Positions 26,277 to 35,014 of a DNA stretch of 64,000 nt are shown here, piece by piece; position 1 is the first letter of the stretch; every line of letters starts with the position of its first letter. The position numbers and the translations under genes are program-made. The stretch lies in NCBI GenBank assembly GCA_022709385.1, contig JAKLIX010000005.1, positions 62,001-126,000 on the forward strand, in the 5' to 3' direction. The notes beneath the pieces were generated by a model. The model did no database searches. It was not told the origin of the DNA and saw only the letters and a list, made by a program, of their open reading frames with translations. Origin of the DNA: Bacteroidota bacterium (lineage in GTDB: Bacteria > Bacteroidota > Bacteroidia > Bacteroidales > CAIXZF01).

Positions 26277-27293
26277 ATGATACTGCTTGGCAAGAATCTG
26301 GATGAACTGGAAGCGCTGGTTCGGGCTGAAGAGATGCCTTCTTATACCGGAATGCAGCTTGCCCGCTGGCTTTACGGATCTGAGGCAGCTTCGTTCGCTG
26401 AGATGAGCAATCTTTCGAAACAAAGCAGAACTGTACTGGAGAACAAGTACCAGACCGGTTTTTCTGAGCATGTGAAAGTCAGTGTTTCCGCTGACGGTAC
26501 GCGAAAATATCTTTTCCCCACGGGAGGCGGCAGATTTATCGAAACCGCCTTCATGCCCGAAGCCCGCCGCAATACCCTGTGTTTGTCGACCCAGGTGGGA
26601 TGCAAGATGGGATGTCTTTTCTGTATGACGGCCCGCCAGGGATTCCAGGCCAACCTCAGTGCAGGGGAAATCGTTAACCAGCTCCGCAGTTTACCGGAAA
26701 GGAACCGGGTTACCAATATCGTCTACATGGGGATGGGCGAACCTTTCGACAATACGGAAGAAGTCCTGAAAAGCCTGGAGATCTTGACTGCTCCTTGGGG
26801 ATTCGCCATCAGTCCGAAGAAAATTACCGTCTCCACCATCGGTCTCATACCCGGCATGATTCAATTCCTTGAAAAGACACGCTGTAATCTTGCCATCAGC
26901 CTTCATTCGCCTTTTGATGAGGAAAGAAGGAAACTGATGCCGGTACAGCATGTATATCCCATCCGGGATGTCATCCGGGAACTGATCCGTACCGATGCAG
27001 GCAGGCAGCGGAAGATTTCCTTTGAATACATCCTTTTCAGGGGAATTAACGACAGCGACGGGCATATCAGAGAGATGGCAAGGCTGCTGAACAAGCTCCC
27101 CTGCAGGGTCAACCTGATGCGCTTTCACCCGGTCCCCAATGCACCCCTGGAAGGAGCGGATGAAGCCAGCCTGGTCAGGTTCCGCGACGCTTTGAATGCC
27201 AAAGGGATTATCGCAACCATCAGGCAATCGAGGGGTATCGACATCGAAGCTGCCTGCGGTTTGCTATCGACCAAGGCCATGCTCAGCAAATAA
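26277..27293 (+). CDS. rlmN: Dual-specificity RNA methyltransferase RlmN
   Basis: A 338-residue radical-SAM enzyme that methylates C2 of A2503 in 23S rRNA and A37 in some tRNAs. The cluster-binding cysteines are C109, C113 and C116 in VGCKMGCLFCMTARQGF. The GEIVNQL, MGMGEPFDN and SLHSPFDEERRKLMPV segments are family hallmarks. A C-terminal cysteine in DIEAACGLL is the expected resolving/thiyl residue. The length is typical for the family. The permease follows 4 bases after the stop, so the two are likely co-transcribed without obvious functional connection. Confidence 0.95.
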   Translation: MILLGKNLDELEALVRAEEMPSYTGMQLARWLYGSEAASFAEMSNLSKQSRTVLENKYQTGFSEHVKVSVSADGTRKYLFPTGGGRFIETAFMPEARRNTLCLSTQVGCKMGCLFCMTARQGFQANLSAGEIVNQLRSLPERNRVTNIVYMGMGEPFDNTEEVLKSLEILTAPWGFAISPKKITVSTIGLIPGMIQFLEKTRCNLAISLHSPFDEERRKLMPVQHVYPIRDVIRELIRTDAGRQRKISFEYILFRGINDSDGHIREMARLLNKLPCRVNLMRFHPVPNAPLEGADEASLVRFRDALNAKGIIATIRQSRGIDIEAACGLLSTKAMLSK

Positions 27294-27297
27294 GGCC

Positions 27298-28539
27298 ATG
27301 GACAGTGCAAGCCTCACCCTGATCATCTTCATCCTGACCTATACCGGTATCATTTTCACGCGCCTGCCATGGATCAATATCGACAGGCCGTCGGCTGCAT
27401 TTTTCGGAGCCATCGCGCTGATCGTAAGCGGATGCCTGACCTTACCCGAAGCCGTTGCTGCCGTCGATTTCAACACCATCGCCCTGCTGCTCGGAATGAT
27501 GATCATCATCTCAACACTGCAGCTGGACGGCTTCTTCTCACTGCTCGCAGCCAAAACCATTGCCTGGTCAGGGACCCAGAGAAGACTACTGACAATCATC
27601 GTGCTTGTAACTGCAATTGCCAGCGCATTCCTCGTAAATGATGCGGTAGTCCTGATTTTTACACCCGTCATTCTCTCGATCTGCCGTTCATCGGGACGCA
27701 ATCCCCTCCCCTACCTGATCGGAGAGATCCTTGCCTGCAATGTCGGAAGCGTGATGACCATGACCGGAAATCCACAGAACATGCTGATCGGGATCAACTC
27801 TGGTATGGATTATCACGATTTCATGCTGCGGCTGCTGCCGGTCACACTGCTGAGCCTGCCTGTGGTAATCCTCGCAATCAGGCTGCTTTACCGGTCGGAA
27901 TTCAGAAAAAAAGAGTATATTCGTTTCAGTGACACTGGATTTCAGTACCATTTTTCCTCCATGAAATGGTCTGTCCCCGTCTTTTTCCTGACCATCATCA
28001 TGTTTTTCTTTTCCCCTGCACACGGACTTTCGTTGCCGGTGATCGCCCTGGCCGGCGGCTCCCTGATCCTGATCGTGGGAAGGATCAAGCCATCCCGCAT
28101 CATCCGCCAGGTTGACTGGGTACTGCTGTTGTTCTTCGCATCCCTCTTTATCGTAGTGCACGCAGTGGAAAAGGAAGGGCTGCTTGGCAGCCTGGCCGGA
28201 TCAGCACTGCTGCAGGAAAACACAAAGGGTTTGATCAAGCTTCATGCTGTCAGTCTGGTGCTGTCGCAGATCGTAAGTAATGTACCCTTCACCGTAATTA
28301 TGTTACCGGTGATGAAGGCAAGCGGAAGTGAAGTCCTTTGGCTCGCACTGGCTTCTGCTTCCACGCTGGCCGGTAATGCCACCATCATCGGCGCCATGGC
28401 CAACCTGATCGTGATCGAATCCGCGGAAAAAGAAGGGGTGAAGATCAGGTTCATGGAATTCCTGAAACCGGGTCTGATAGTGACCATCGTCAGCCTGATG
28501 CTTTCAGTGGCAGTCCTTGCACTTGAGTTTCACCCGTGA
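27298..28539 (+). CDS. SLC13/ArsB-type (ion transporter superfamily) permease
   Basis: About 413 residues from the ATG at 27298, which starts directly in the first membrane helix; upstream in-frame ATG codons overlap rlmN and are rejected. About 10-11 membrane helices are seen. The motif LVNDAVVLIFTPVILSICR and the later QIVSNVPFTVIMLPVM, with TLAGNATIIGAMANLIV, form the inverted-repeat pattern of the ArsB/NhaD/citrate-transporter superfamily. The substrate could be a dicarboxylate, sulfate or arsenite; nothing nearby decides. Confidence 0.8.
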   Translation: MDSASLTLIIFILTYTGIIFTRLPWINIDRPSAAFFGAIALIVSGCLTLPEAVAAVDFNTIALLLGMMIIISTLQLDGFFSLLAAKTIAWSGTQRRLLTIIVLVTAIASAFLVNDAVVLIFTPVILSICRSSGRNPLPYLIGEILACNVGSVMTMTGNPQNMLIGINSGMDYHDFMLRLLPVTLLSLPVVILAIRLLYRSEFRKKEYIRFSDTGFQYHFSSMKWSVPVFFLTIIMFFFSPAHGLSLPVIALAGGSLILIVGRIKPSRIIRQVDWVLLLFFASLFIVVHAVEKEGLLGSLAGSALLQENTKGLIKLHAVSLVLSQIVSNVPFTVIMLPVMKASGSEVLWLALASASTLAGNATIIGAMANLIVIESAEKEGVKIRFMEFLKPGLIVTIVSLMLSVAVLALEFHP

Positions 28540-28753
28540 TGCTTCAGGGTTCATGGAATATCCTGTGACAACCGGTGAAACGTATTCATGGGGTAAAGCA
28601 TTGTCCCAGCTGATGTGCTGCATTTTCAACCAATAGTGTATTCTGAATAAGAGACGGCATTAACATTTCACAAACAACATGTTCCATCCTTCACACGTAA
28701 TTTTAAGCCTGTGAACTTAAAAAAAGTTTTTTTAACTTAAGTCGATTAATCAA

Positions 28754-28761
28754 TATCTTTG
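28754..28761 (+). promoter_or_regulatory. -7 element upstream of the Omp28-like genes
   Basis: TATCTTTG matches the Bacteroidota -7 element TAnnTTTG exactly, 41 bases before the ATG at 28803. A T-rich stretch at about 28726-28733 sits where the -33 element would be but lacks TTG. It probably drives the two Omp28-like genes. The rest of the 28540-28802 gap holds nothing else recognised. Confidence 0.6.
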
Positions 28762-28802
28762 TGGTGTCAAATAACGCATTATTAATTCATTAAGTTTTTT
28801 TT

Positions 28803-30842
28803 ATGAAAAGAATTACCCTCATTTTCACCCTCTTACTGGCTGCCGGTATGGTTTTCGGGCAGTATTACTACATTCCCCACGTTCCGGCAGGACAAAATCC
28901 CGGCGGACTGAATACCGATGATGAATATCCGGTCGGAGGCGGACTTACCACCGGCTGGACCGTTGTACTCGGCCCCAGCCAGGCTACCCCGGCCTGGTCG
29001 AATGTGGTGACCATTCCCTTCAATTTCACTTTCAACGGGAACGCTGTCACCGGTTTTAAGGTATCTTCCTCCGGCGTGCTCACTTTCACCACCAGTGTCA
29101 CGGGTACGGCACCATCCTACACCAATCAGGCACTGCCGCATGCCAGCATTCCCGACAATTCAGTGTGTGTCTGGGGTGTGGCCGGCACAGGAACAAACGA
29201 CAATATCGTCACAAAAACCTTCGGTACGACGCCTAACCGCCAGTTCTGGGTTTTCTACACTTCATATACCGGGGAGTCGCCCTGGCAGTACTGGAGTTTT
29301 GTCCTCGAAGAAACCACCAATAAGATTTATGTGGTCGACCAGCGTTTCACCACCCCTGCAGCCACCCTCACCGTCGGCATCCAGATCAATGCCACCACTG
29401 CAGTGCAGGTCAACGGTTCACCCAACCTGAACAACCTCAGCGGCGCCGATCCCAGTCCGGCCGACAACTGTTATTATGAATTCATCCCCGGCTCCCTGCC
29501 CGATTACGATATCTGGATGCAGGAAATCGACCTCTACCCCATTCAGGTTTTGAGCAACGCCCCTTACACCATCGAAGGCACCCTTGCCAATTCAGGCGCC
29601 AACACCCTGAACAGCTTCGACCTGAGTTACTCCGTAAACAATGGAGCACCCGTGACCGCCAACATCACCGGATTGAATGTAGCCACTTACGGAACTTACA
29701 ACTACCAGCATCCTCAGACCTGGACTCCGGCCGCAACAGGTACCTACAACCTGAAAGTCTGGTCATCGAACGTTAACGGGAATGTGGACCAGAATCCCGC
29801 CAATGACACCTTGTACCTGACGGTCAATGTGGTCAACGCCATTGTGCAGCGTCTTCCTCTGCACGAGGCATTTACCAGTTCCACCTGCGCACCCTGTGTT
29901 GCCGGGAACCAGAACCTGAGCACCATCTTCACCAATAATCCCAACCACTGGACCTGCATCAAATACCAGATGAGCTGGCCCGGCAGCGGTGATCCCTATT
30001 ATACGGCTGAAGGGGGAGACCGCAGAACCTATTACGGAGTGAACAGCGTGCCCCAGCTTTGGGTTGACGGCGGGCTGGGAATCAACACCTCCGGCTATAC
30101 CGCAGCCCAGCTGAATGCTGCCTATACCAATCCCTCCTTTGTAAACCTGACAGCCACCAGCCAGATCCTGTGGCCCAAATCGGTGAATATGAACATCAGC
30201 ATCAATCCCGTTGCCGACATCAGCAGCAGCAACCTGGTGATGCATGTGGCCATTTTCGAATATGTCACCCACAACAATGTGGGCGGGAACGGTGAGACCT
30301 CATTCAATTACGTGATGAAGAAAATGGTCCCCGATGCCCAAGGTACCGCGCTTTCTCCCCTGACAGCCGGTCAGACCGTGACACAGAACCTTAGCTATAC
30401 TTTCAACGGCAATTATCGCCTGCCGGCCAATGCATCCTCCCCCATCAACCATGCCATCGAGCATTCAGTGGAGGAGTTCTCTGATCTGGGCGTTATCGTG
30501 TGGCTGCAGGACGCCGCAACCAAAGAAGTATTCCAGAGCTGCTACTCCACCATCATCGTCGGTGACCAGGAAATCAGCAGTCCCGACGGCATCGTCGGTA
30601 TCTTCCCGAATCCGGCCAACCAGACCACTAACATTCATTACTTCATGGAAGGAAGCAAACAGGTGGCGCTGGAGCTGTACAACATGACCGGACAAAAGGT
30701 ATATGAATACAAGCCCGGTACGCTGGCATCAGGTTCCAACATCCTGACCATTGACACACAGGATCTGCCTGCAGGATTATATGTTGCCAGGCTGCAACTG
30801 GGTGAAAATACGCAAGTGCAAAAAGTACAGATTGCTCATTGA
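28803..30842 (+). CDS. Omp28-like T9SS protein with thioredoxin-type CxxC (1)
   Basis: A 679-residue exported protein (signal peptide about 1-19, MKRITLIFTLLLAAGMVFG). The N-terminal 240 residues form a surface beta domain (GVLTFTTSVTG, QFWVFYTSYTG), followed by an Ig-like linker (YSVNNGAPVTANITGL). The Omp28 domain starts near residue 350 with LHEAFTSSTCAPCVAGN; C362 and C365 form a CAPC redox motif. SFNYVMKKMVPD is typical of the family. The T9SS domain begins VGIFPNPANQ. Possibly an extracellular thiol-disulfide or binding protein; no function is proven. It is followed after 33 bases by a related gene, forming a pair. Confidence 0.8.
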   Translation: MKRITLIFTLLLAAGMVFGQYYYIPHVPAGQNPGGLNTDDEYPVGGGLTTGWTVVLGPSQATPAWSNVVTIPFNFTFNGNAVTGFKVSSSGVLTFTTSVTGTAPSYTNQALPHASIPDNSVCVWGVAGTGTNDNIVTKTFGTTPNRQFWVFYTSYTGESPWQYWSFVLEETTNKIYVVDQRFTTPAATLTVGIQINATTAVQVNGSPNLNNLSGADPSPADNCYYEFIPGSLPDYDIWMQEIDLYPIQVLSNAPYTIEGTLANSGANTLNSFDLSYSVNNGAPVTANITGLNVATYGTYNYQHPQTWTPAATGTYNLKVWSSNVNGNVDQNPANDTLYLTVNVVNAIVQRLPLHEAFTSSTCAPCVAGNQNLSTIFTNNPNHWTCIKYQMSWPGSGDPYYTAEGGDRRTYYGVNSVPQLWVDGGLGINTSGYTAAQLNAAYTNPSFVNLTATSQILWPKSVNMNISINPVADISSSNLVMHVAIFEYVTHNNVGGNGETSFNYVMKKMVPDAQGTALSPLTAGQTVTQNLSYTFNGNYRLPANASSPINHAIEHSVEEFSDLGVIVWLQDAATKEVFQSCYSTIIVGDQEISSPDGIVGIFPNPANQTTNIHYFMEGSKQVALELYNMTGQKVYEYKPGTLASGSNILTIDTQDLPAGLYVARLQLGENTQVQKVQIAH

Positions 30843-30875
30843 TCGCAGGTATAATTTATCTTTAATCCTGTCAAG

Positions 30876-32744
30876 ATGAGAAATATCATTGCTACGGCAT
30901 TGCTTGTCCTCAGCGTGAGCCTGCTCCAGGCCCAGGAAAGGCTGGTGCTTTTCGAAGAGTTCACCAATGCCTCCTGCGGACCCTGTGCTGCCACTAATCC
31001 CTCCCTGAACGAGTTACTCGACGACAATGTGGCCAAGGCGGTATCTGTCAAATACCAGACGGTTTGGCCAGGTACCGACCCGATGAACGCCCATAATCCG
31101 ACCCAGGTAGCCACCAGGGTAACCTATTATGGCATCACAGGTGTTCCCGACGGCGTACAGGACGGACTGTGGCACGATCATCCCGGGAATTACACCCAGA
31201 CGACCCTCAACAACCGCCAGGCGATCCCGTCACCTTTCCTGGTTCAGGTGCAGCATCAGCTGTCCCCGGGCAACGATACCCTTTTCTGCCAGGCCACCAT
31301 TAAATGTGTGTCACCCCTGACAGTGACCGGCACCCTGGTTGCCCATACGGCAATTGTTGAGCGTAACATCTATTTCGCCTCGGCACCCGGTTCCAACGGG
31401 GAAAAGCATTTCGAAAGCGTGATGAAGAAAATGCTACCGACCGATCAGGGAAGTACCCTGCCCACAAGCTGGAGCACCGGTGATTCCACAGTACTGAGTT
31501 TCTCCTGGCCCCTGGCCAATGTTTACAACCCGCTGCAACTTTCGGTCGTGGTCTTCATCCAGGGGAACACTACCAAGGAAGTTTACCAGGCCGGTTTCAG
31601 CTACCCGCTGCTGTCGGCCGATGCAGGGATAGTGGCTGTTACAGGCAGCACCCTGAGTTGTACCTCCTCAGTGACCCCCACGGTGATGTTGCGGAACTTT
31701 TCCTCTATCCCTCTGGACTCTGCCACCATCGGCTATGTGATCAGCGGAGGAACGCCGCAAACCTTTGTCTGGACCGGCAATCTCGGTTATTATCACAAAG
31801 CTGCCGTAACCCTGCCTGTGATCAACCTTCCAGGGCCGGGCTTATATACATTGAAAGTGTATGCCAGCCTGCCCAACGGAAATCCTGACCAGGTAGCTCA
31901 AAACGACACAGCGGTTTCCACCCTTACCTATCTGAATGTTCCGGCCGCAGCCCCCATCAGCCAGGACTTCTCCCTTCCCGACTTTCCTCCACTGAACTGG
32001 TCGCTGGAGAATCCGGGAAACGACACTTACAAGTGGAGAAGGGCAAGTGCCAGTCACAACGGAGGTTCTGGCAGTGCCGTGATTGATTTCTACAACATCA
32101 CCGCCGGGAAAGAAGACTACCTGAACACACCACGAACCGACCTGAGCAACGTAACCGGAAACGCAGTCATTGAATTCTACATGGCGCATAAACGTTACAG
32201 TGCTTCCTACTCAGACCGCCTGCAGGTGCAGGTTTCCACCGATTGCGGCCTTACCTGGGCCACGGTTTGGGACAAACAGGGTGCCAACCTTGCCACAGTC
32301 ACAGGTTACGTTACTTCTTCCTATGTGCCCGCTGCCGGCGACTGGCGTCAGGAACAGGCAGATCTTAGCGCTTATGTGGGTAATGCCGACATCCTGATCA
32401 GATTCAGAGCCCTCAGCGGCTACGGCAATAACCTGTATATAGACGATGTGAACATCATGGCCGGTACCGTGGGCATCGATCAGGCCCTCCTACAGGCAGA
32501 GCTGAATCTGTTCCCGAATCCTTCCACCGGATTGTTCAATCTGACACTCACAACCGACATACAGGAAAGCATGCGTATCACCGCCTGCGACCTGATCGGA
32601 AACATCGTTTACAGCAATACAGGCCAATACAGAACCAACGAGCTTGTGAGCCTCGATCTGAATCACCTGCCTGCCGGTACTTACACTGTGTTCGTGCAGG
32701 CAGCTTCTGCATCGGTACAACAAAAAGTGGTGCTGATCCGCTAA
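30876..32744 (+). CDS. Omp28-like T9SS protein with thioredoxin-type CxxC (2)
   Basis: A 622-residue exported protein (signal ending VSLLQAQ). The Omp28 domain is at the very N-terminus: LVLFEEFTNASCGPCAATN with C34 and C37 (CGPC, the thioredoxin active-site sequence), and FESVMKKMLPTDQG later. An Ig-like domain and a MAM/jelly-roll-like region (DYLNTPRTDLSNVTGNAVIEF) follow, then the T9SS domain from LNLFPNPSTG to QQKVVLIR. The domain order differs from the preceding gene, so they are related but not simple duplicates. A strong terminator is 25 bases after the stop. Confidence 0.8.
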   Translation: MRNIIATALLVLSVSLLQAQERLVLFEEFTNASCGPCAATNPSLNELLDDNVAKAVSVKYQTVWPGTDPMNAHNPTQVATRVTYYGITGVPDGVQDGLWHDHPGNYTQTTLNNRQAIPSPFLVQVQHQLSPGNDTLFCQATIKCVSPLTVTGTLVAHTAIVERNIYFASAPGSNGEKHFESVMKKMLPTDQGSTLPTSWSTGDSTVLSFSWPLANVYNPLQLSVVVFIQGNTTKEVYQAGFSYPLLSADAGIVAVTGSTLSCTSSVTPTVMLRNFSSIPLDSATIGYVISGGTPQTFVWTGNLGYYHKAAVTLPVINLPGPGLYTLKVYASLPNGNPDQVAQNDTAVSTLTYLNVPAAAPISQDFSLPDFPPLNWSLENPGNDTYKWRRASASHNGGSGSAVIDFYNITAGKEDYLNTPRTDLSNVTGNAVIEFYMAHKRYSASYSDRLQVQVSTDCGLTWATVWDKQGANLATVTGYVTSSYVPAAGDWRQEQADLSAYVGNADILIRFRALSGYGNNLYIDDVNIMAGTVGIDQALLQAELNLFPNPSTGLFNLTLTTDIQESMRITACDLIGNIVYSNTGQYRTNELVSLDLNHLPAGTYTVFVQAASASVQQKVVLIR

Positions 32745-32769
32745 AGTACTTGCTTCATATTGTGAAAGA

Positions 32770-32800
32770 GGGCGTTTCTTCAGGGAAGCGCCCTTTTTTT
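32770..32800 (+). terminator. Rho-independent terminator after the Omp28 pair
   Basis: GGGCGTTTC (32770-32778), loop TTCAGG, GAAGCGCCC (32785-32793) and seven T. Nine paired bases with one G-T wobble, followed directly by the T-tract: the clearest terminator in the window. Confidence 0.85.
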
Positions 32801-32852
32801 ATGGATTCTCCGGCCTCCATGCATCTTCATGGTGTAACCAAAGCCAGAAGCC

Positions 32853-33632
32853 ATGAAAACAACAGCTTTTATCCGTGAGAACCTCGATGAAATCGTCTTC
32901 ACGGGCAGAAACACAGCCTACGGAGCTTATGAGATCCGTAAAAAGTATGCAAAAACCCTGAATGAAGGGACTGCAATCGCGGTGCTGATCCTGCTTGTCG
33001 GCACATCCATCCCGCTGATCGCCAACTACTACCGCAATCAGTCACATTACAGCCCGTCCACGGAAATCAGCGTGGAGATCACCACCATGCCCTCCCCGCC
33101 TCCGCCCCCACTGCCTCCCATCCCTCCGGATATGGCACAAACCGAACGCATGACACGATTTCTCAAACCCATCATCACCCTTGACACCAGCGAAACGAGC
33201 GAATTGCTGACACAGTCGGAGTTGAATACCATGAATTTCAATCAGCACATCGACACCACACCGCCTGATTTCACCATAAAGGAACCAGACAGGGTGATCC
33301 AGGAAGCACCCCGCACGGAGCCTTTTACCGTAGTGCAGGAGATGCCCGAGTTCCCGGGTGGAAACGAAGCCATGCACCTTTTTCTTAAAAAACACCTGGT
33401 GTATCCGCCCCTGGCAAGGTCCAACGACATTTTCGGGACAGTTTATGTGGCTTTTACCGTTGACGAAACCGGAGAGGTGATTGATCCTGAAGTGAAAAAA
33501 GGCGTGGGCTACGGCTGCGATGAGGAAGCCATGCGCGTGATCAGCATGATGAAATGGAAGCCGGGCAGACAGGCCGGGAAAGCCGTACCCGTGAGGTTCA
33601 CGATCCCGATCAGGTTTGTGCTGCAAGGTTAA
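32853..33632 (+). CDS. TonB-like energy transducer
   Basis: A 259-residue inner-membrane protein. A short cytosolic N-terminus (residues 1-38, with [22 protein letters not shown], a typical Bacteroidota motif) leads to one membrane helix (about 41-60), then a proline-rich periplasmic stretch ([14 protein letters not shown]), and a TonB C-terminal domain ([16 protein letters not shown] to [12 protein letters not shown]) with [15 protein letters not shown] and [15 protein letters not shown]. It transmits proton-motive force to outer-membrane TonB-dependent receptors. No ExbB/ExbD or receptor gene is in the window. It stands alone between a terminator and a repeat tract. Confidence 0.9.
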   Translation: MKTTAFIRENLDEIVFTGRNTAYGAYEIRKKYAKTLNEGTAIAVLILLVGTSIPLIANYYRNQSHYSPSTEISVEITTMPSPPPPPLPPIPPDMAQTERMTRFLKPIITLDTSETSELLTQSELNTMNFNQHIDTTPPDFTIKEPDRVIQEAPRTEPFTVVQEMPEFPGGNEAMHLFLKKHLVYPPLARSNDIFGTVYVAFTVDETGEVIDPEVKKGVGYGCDEEAMRVISMMKWKPGRQAGKAVPVRFTIPIRFVLQG

Positions 33633-33635
33633 TGC

Positions 33636-33798
<163 letters not shown>

Positions 33799-33819
33799 AG
33801 GGCGAGTGTCTGGGCGAGG

Positions 33820-34860
33820 TCAGGGTGTGGGGACCTGAGCATTGAAGCGGTAGGTGGCGGCAGAGATGCGGGCGATCAGACCGGCCTGCATCTCAAGGTC
33901 ATGACCGCGGGTCATGACGACCAGGAGATAAGGATTTCCTTCCAGGTACACAATTCCTGCTTCCGAAAGCAGATGGAGTTCCGCTTCAGCCTGCTCCCCG
34001 AATTTGTGAGCGACAGTAAGCCCGGCTGGCAGGTCCCTGGTAATCCCTTTCCTGAAAGTACATTGCGTGAGCAGGTCAAGTGCCGCATCGGAAGAAGCAT
34101 CATTCAGATAGCGCGCATCAAAAAGAACCCTGAAAAACCTGGAATAATCATTCGCAGTGAGTGCATAATTCATATCGTCAAGCTGCGGGCGCGACAGCCC
34201 CAGATCGGCAAACAACTGCCTGAACAAGTCGTTATCCATGTTCTGACCCAGCAGATACGCGGCATAATTATCCGAATCCCTGATCATGTATAATAACAGT
34301 TCGCTCACCTTGTATGATTTGCCGCTCCGGACAGCGCTGCCTTCGAAAGTTTGCCCGGGTATGCTTCCTGAAGGACTGCCGAAATAAATCTCCCTCGAAA
34401 GAACGCCCTGCGACATCTCCGCCATTTTCAGCCAGGTCATCATGATGGGAACTTTAAGCAGGCTTCCGGCCCTGCAGGCTATACGGTCTCCGGCTTCAGT
34501 CCACTGGCCATTCACAAGCTGCAGGTGAAACACCGTGGCATTTTCAAGACCGCCGGCCTGCTTCGCCTGGTCTATCATTAGCTGAAGTTCTTCTCTCAAT
34601 GGATTCATCAGCTTTGATTGATGCCCCATATACGCAAAGCGAAGGGGTACCACCAGATCGGAGCCTTTTCCACTGAATTCGACATAAGATTCCGTGGATC
34701 CTTCCACCTCACTGCCAAGGTTCTTCAGCGGCACGGATACGAGAAACATACTCCTGTATTGCCAGAATAAGAAAAGAATCAGGATCAGGTTAAATCCAAG
34801 CAGATATACCAGGGGTATTGATTTCCTGATTTTTGAAGATGATTTTCGGACAGCACTCAT
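33820..34860 (-). CDS. Membrane-anchored class-A beta-lactamase-like serine hydrolase
   Basis: A 346-residue protein with an N-terminal membrane anchor (about residues 16-34). The serine hydrolase motifs are in order: SLLK at 133-136 (SxxK, catalytic serine 133), SDN at 196-198, and KFG at 287-289 in place of KTG/KSG. This fits the beta-lactamase2 / class A-like family, but the altered third motif and absence of a clear Glu166 pattern make true beta-lactamase activity uncertain; a peptidoglycan-related peptidase or esterase is as likely. It faces the periplasm. It is divergent from AsmA. Confidence 0.75.
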   Translation of the reverse strand: MSAVRKSSSKIRKSIPLVYLLGFNLILILFLFWQYRSMFLVSVPLKNLGSEVEGSTESYVEFSGKGSDLVVPLRFAYMGHQSKLMNPLREELQLMIDQAKQAGGLENATVFHLQLVNGQWTEAGDRIACRAGSLLKVPIMMTWLKMAEMSQGVLSREIYFGSPSGSIPGQTFEGSAVRSGKSYKVSELLLYMIRDSDNYAAYLLGQNMDNDLFRQLFADLGLSRPQLDDMNYALTANDYSRFFRVLFDARYLNDASSDAALDLLTQCTFRKGITRDLPAGLTVAHKFGEQAEAELHLLSEAGIVYLEGNPYLLVVMTRGHDLEMQAGLIARISAATYRFNAQVPTP

Positions 34861-35014
34861 CGGGTAAAAAGCCGGATACGCTTTGTGTAGTCGTGAAAAA
34901 TGAACAGCCCTGTCCTGTTAGTAAGCTAAGCCCGGAATAGTTGCCCGGAGATCACAATAATTATCATAAGAATATCGTATTTTGCAGCATCATCCATCAA
35001 TTAAATCCATCGTC

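Noticed and set aside
27196..27297. Upstream start of the permease inside rlmN
   Set aside because: The extension is hydrophilic and antifamily; the ATG at 27298 opens straight into the first helix, 4 bases after rlmN.
34978..34984. TATTTTG as a -7 element for AsmA
   Set aside because: Spacing between TA and TTTG is one base short and there is no -33 TTG at a fitting distance.
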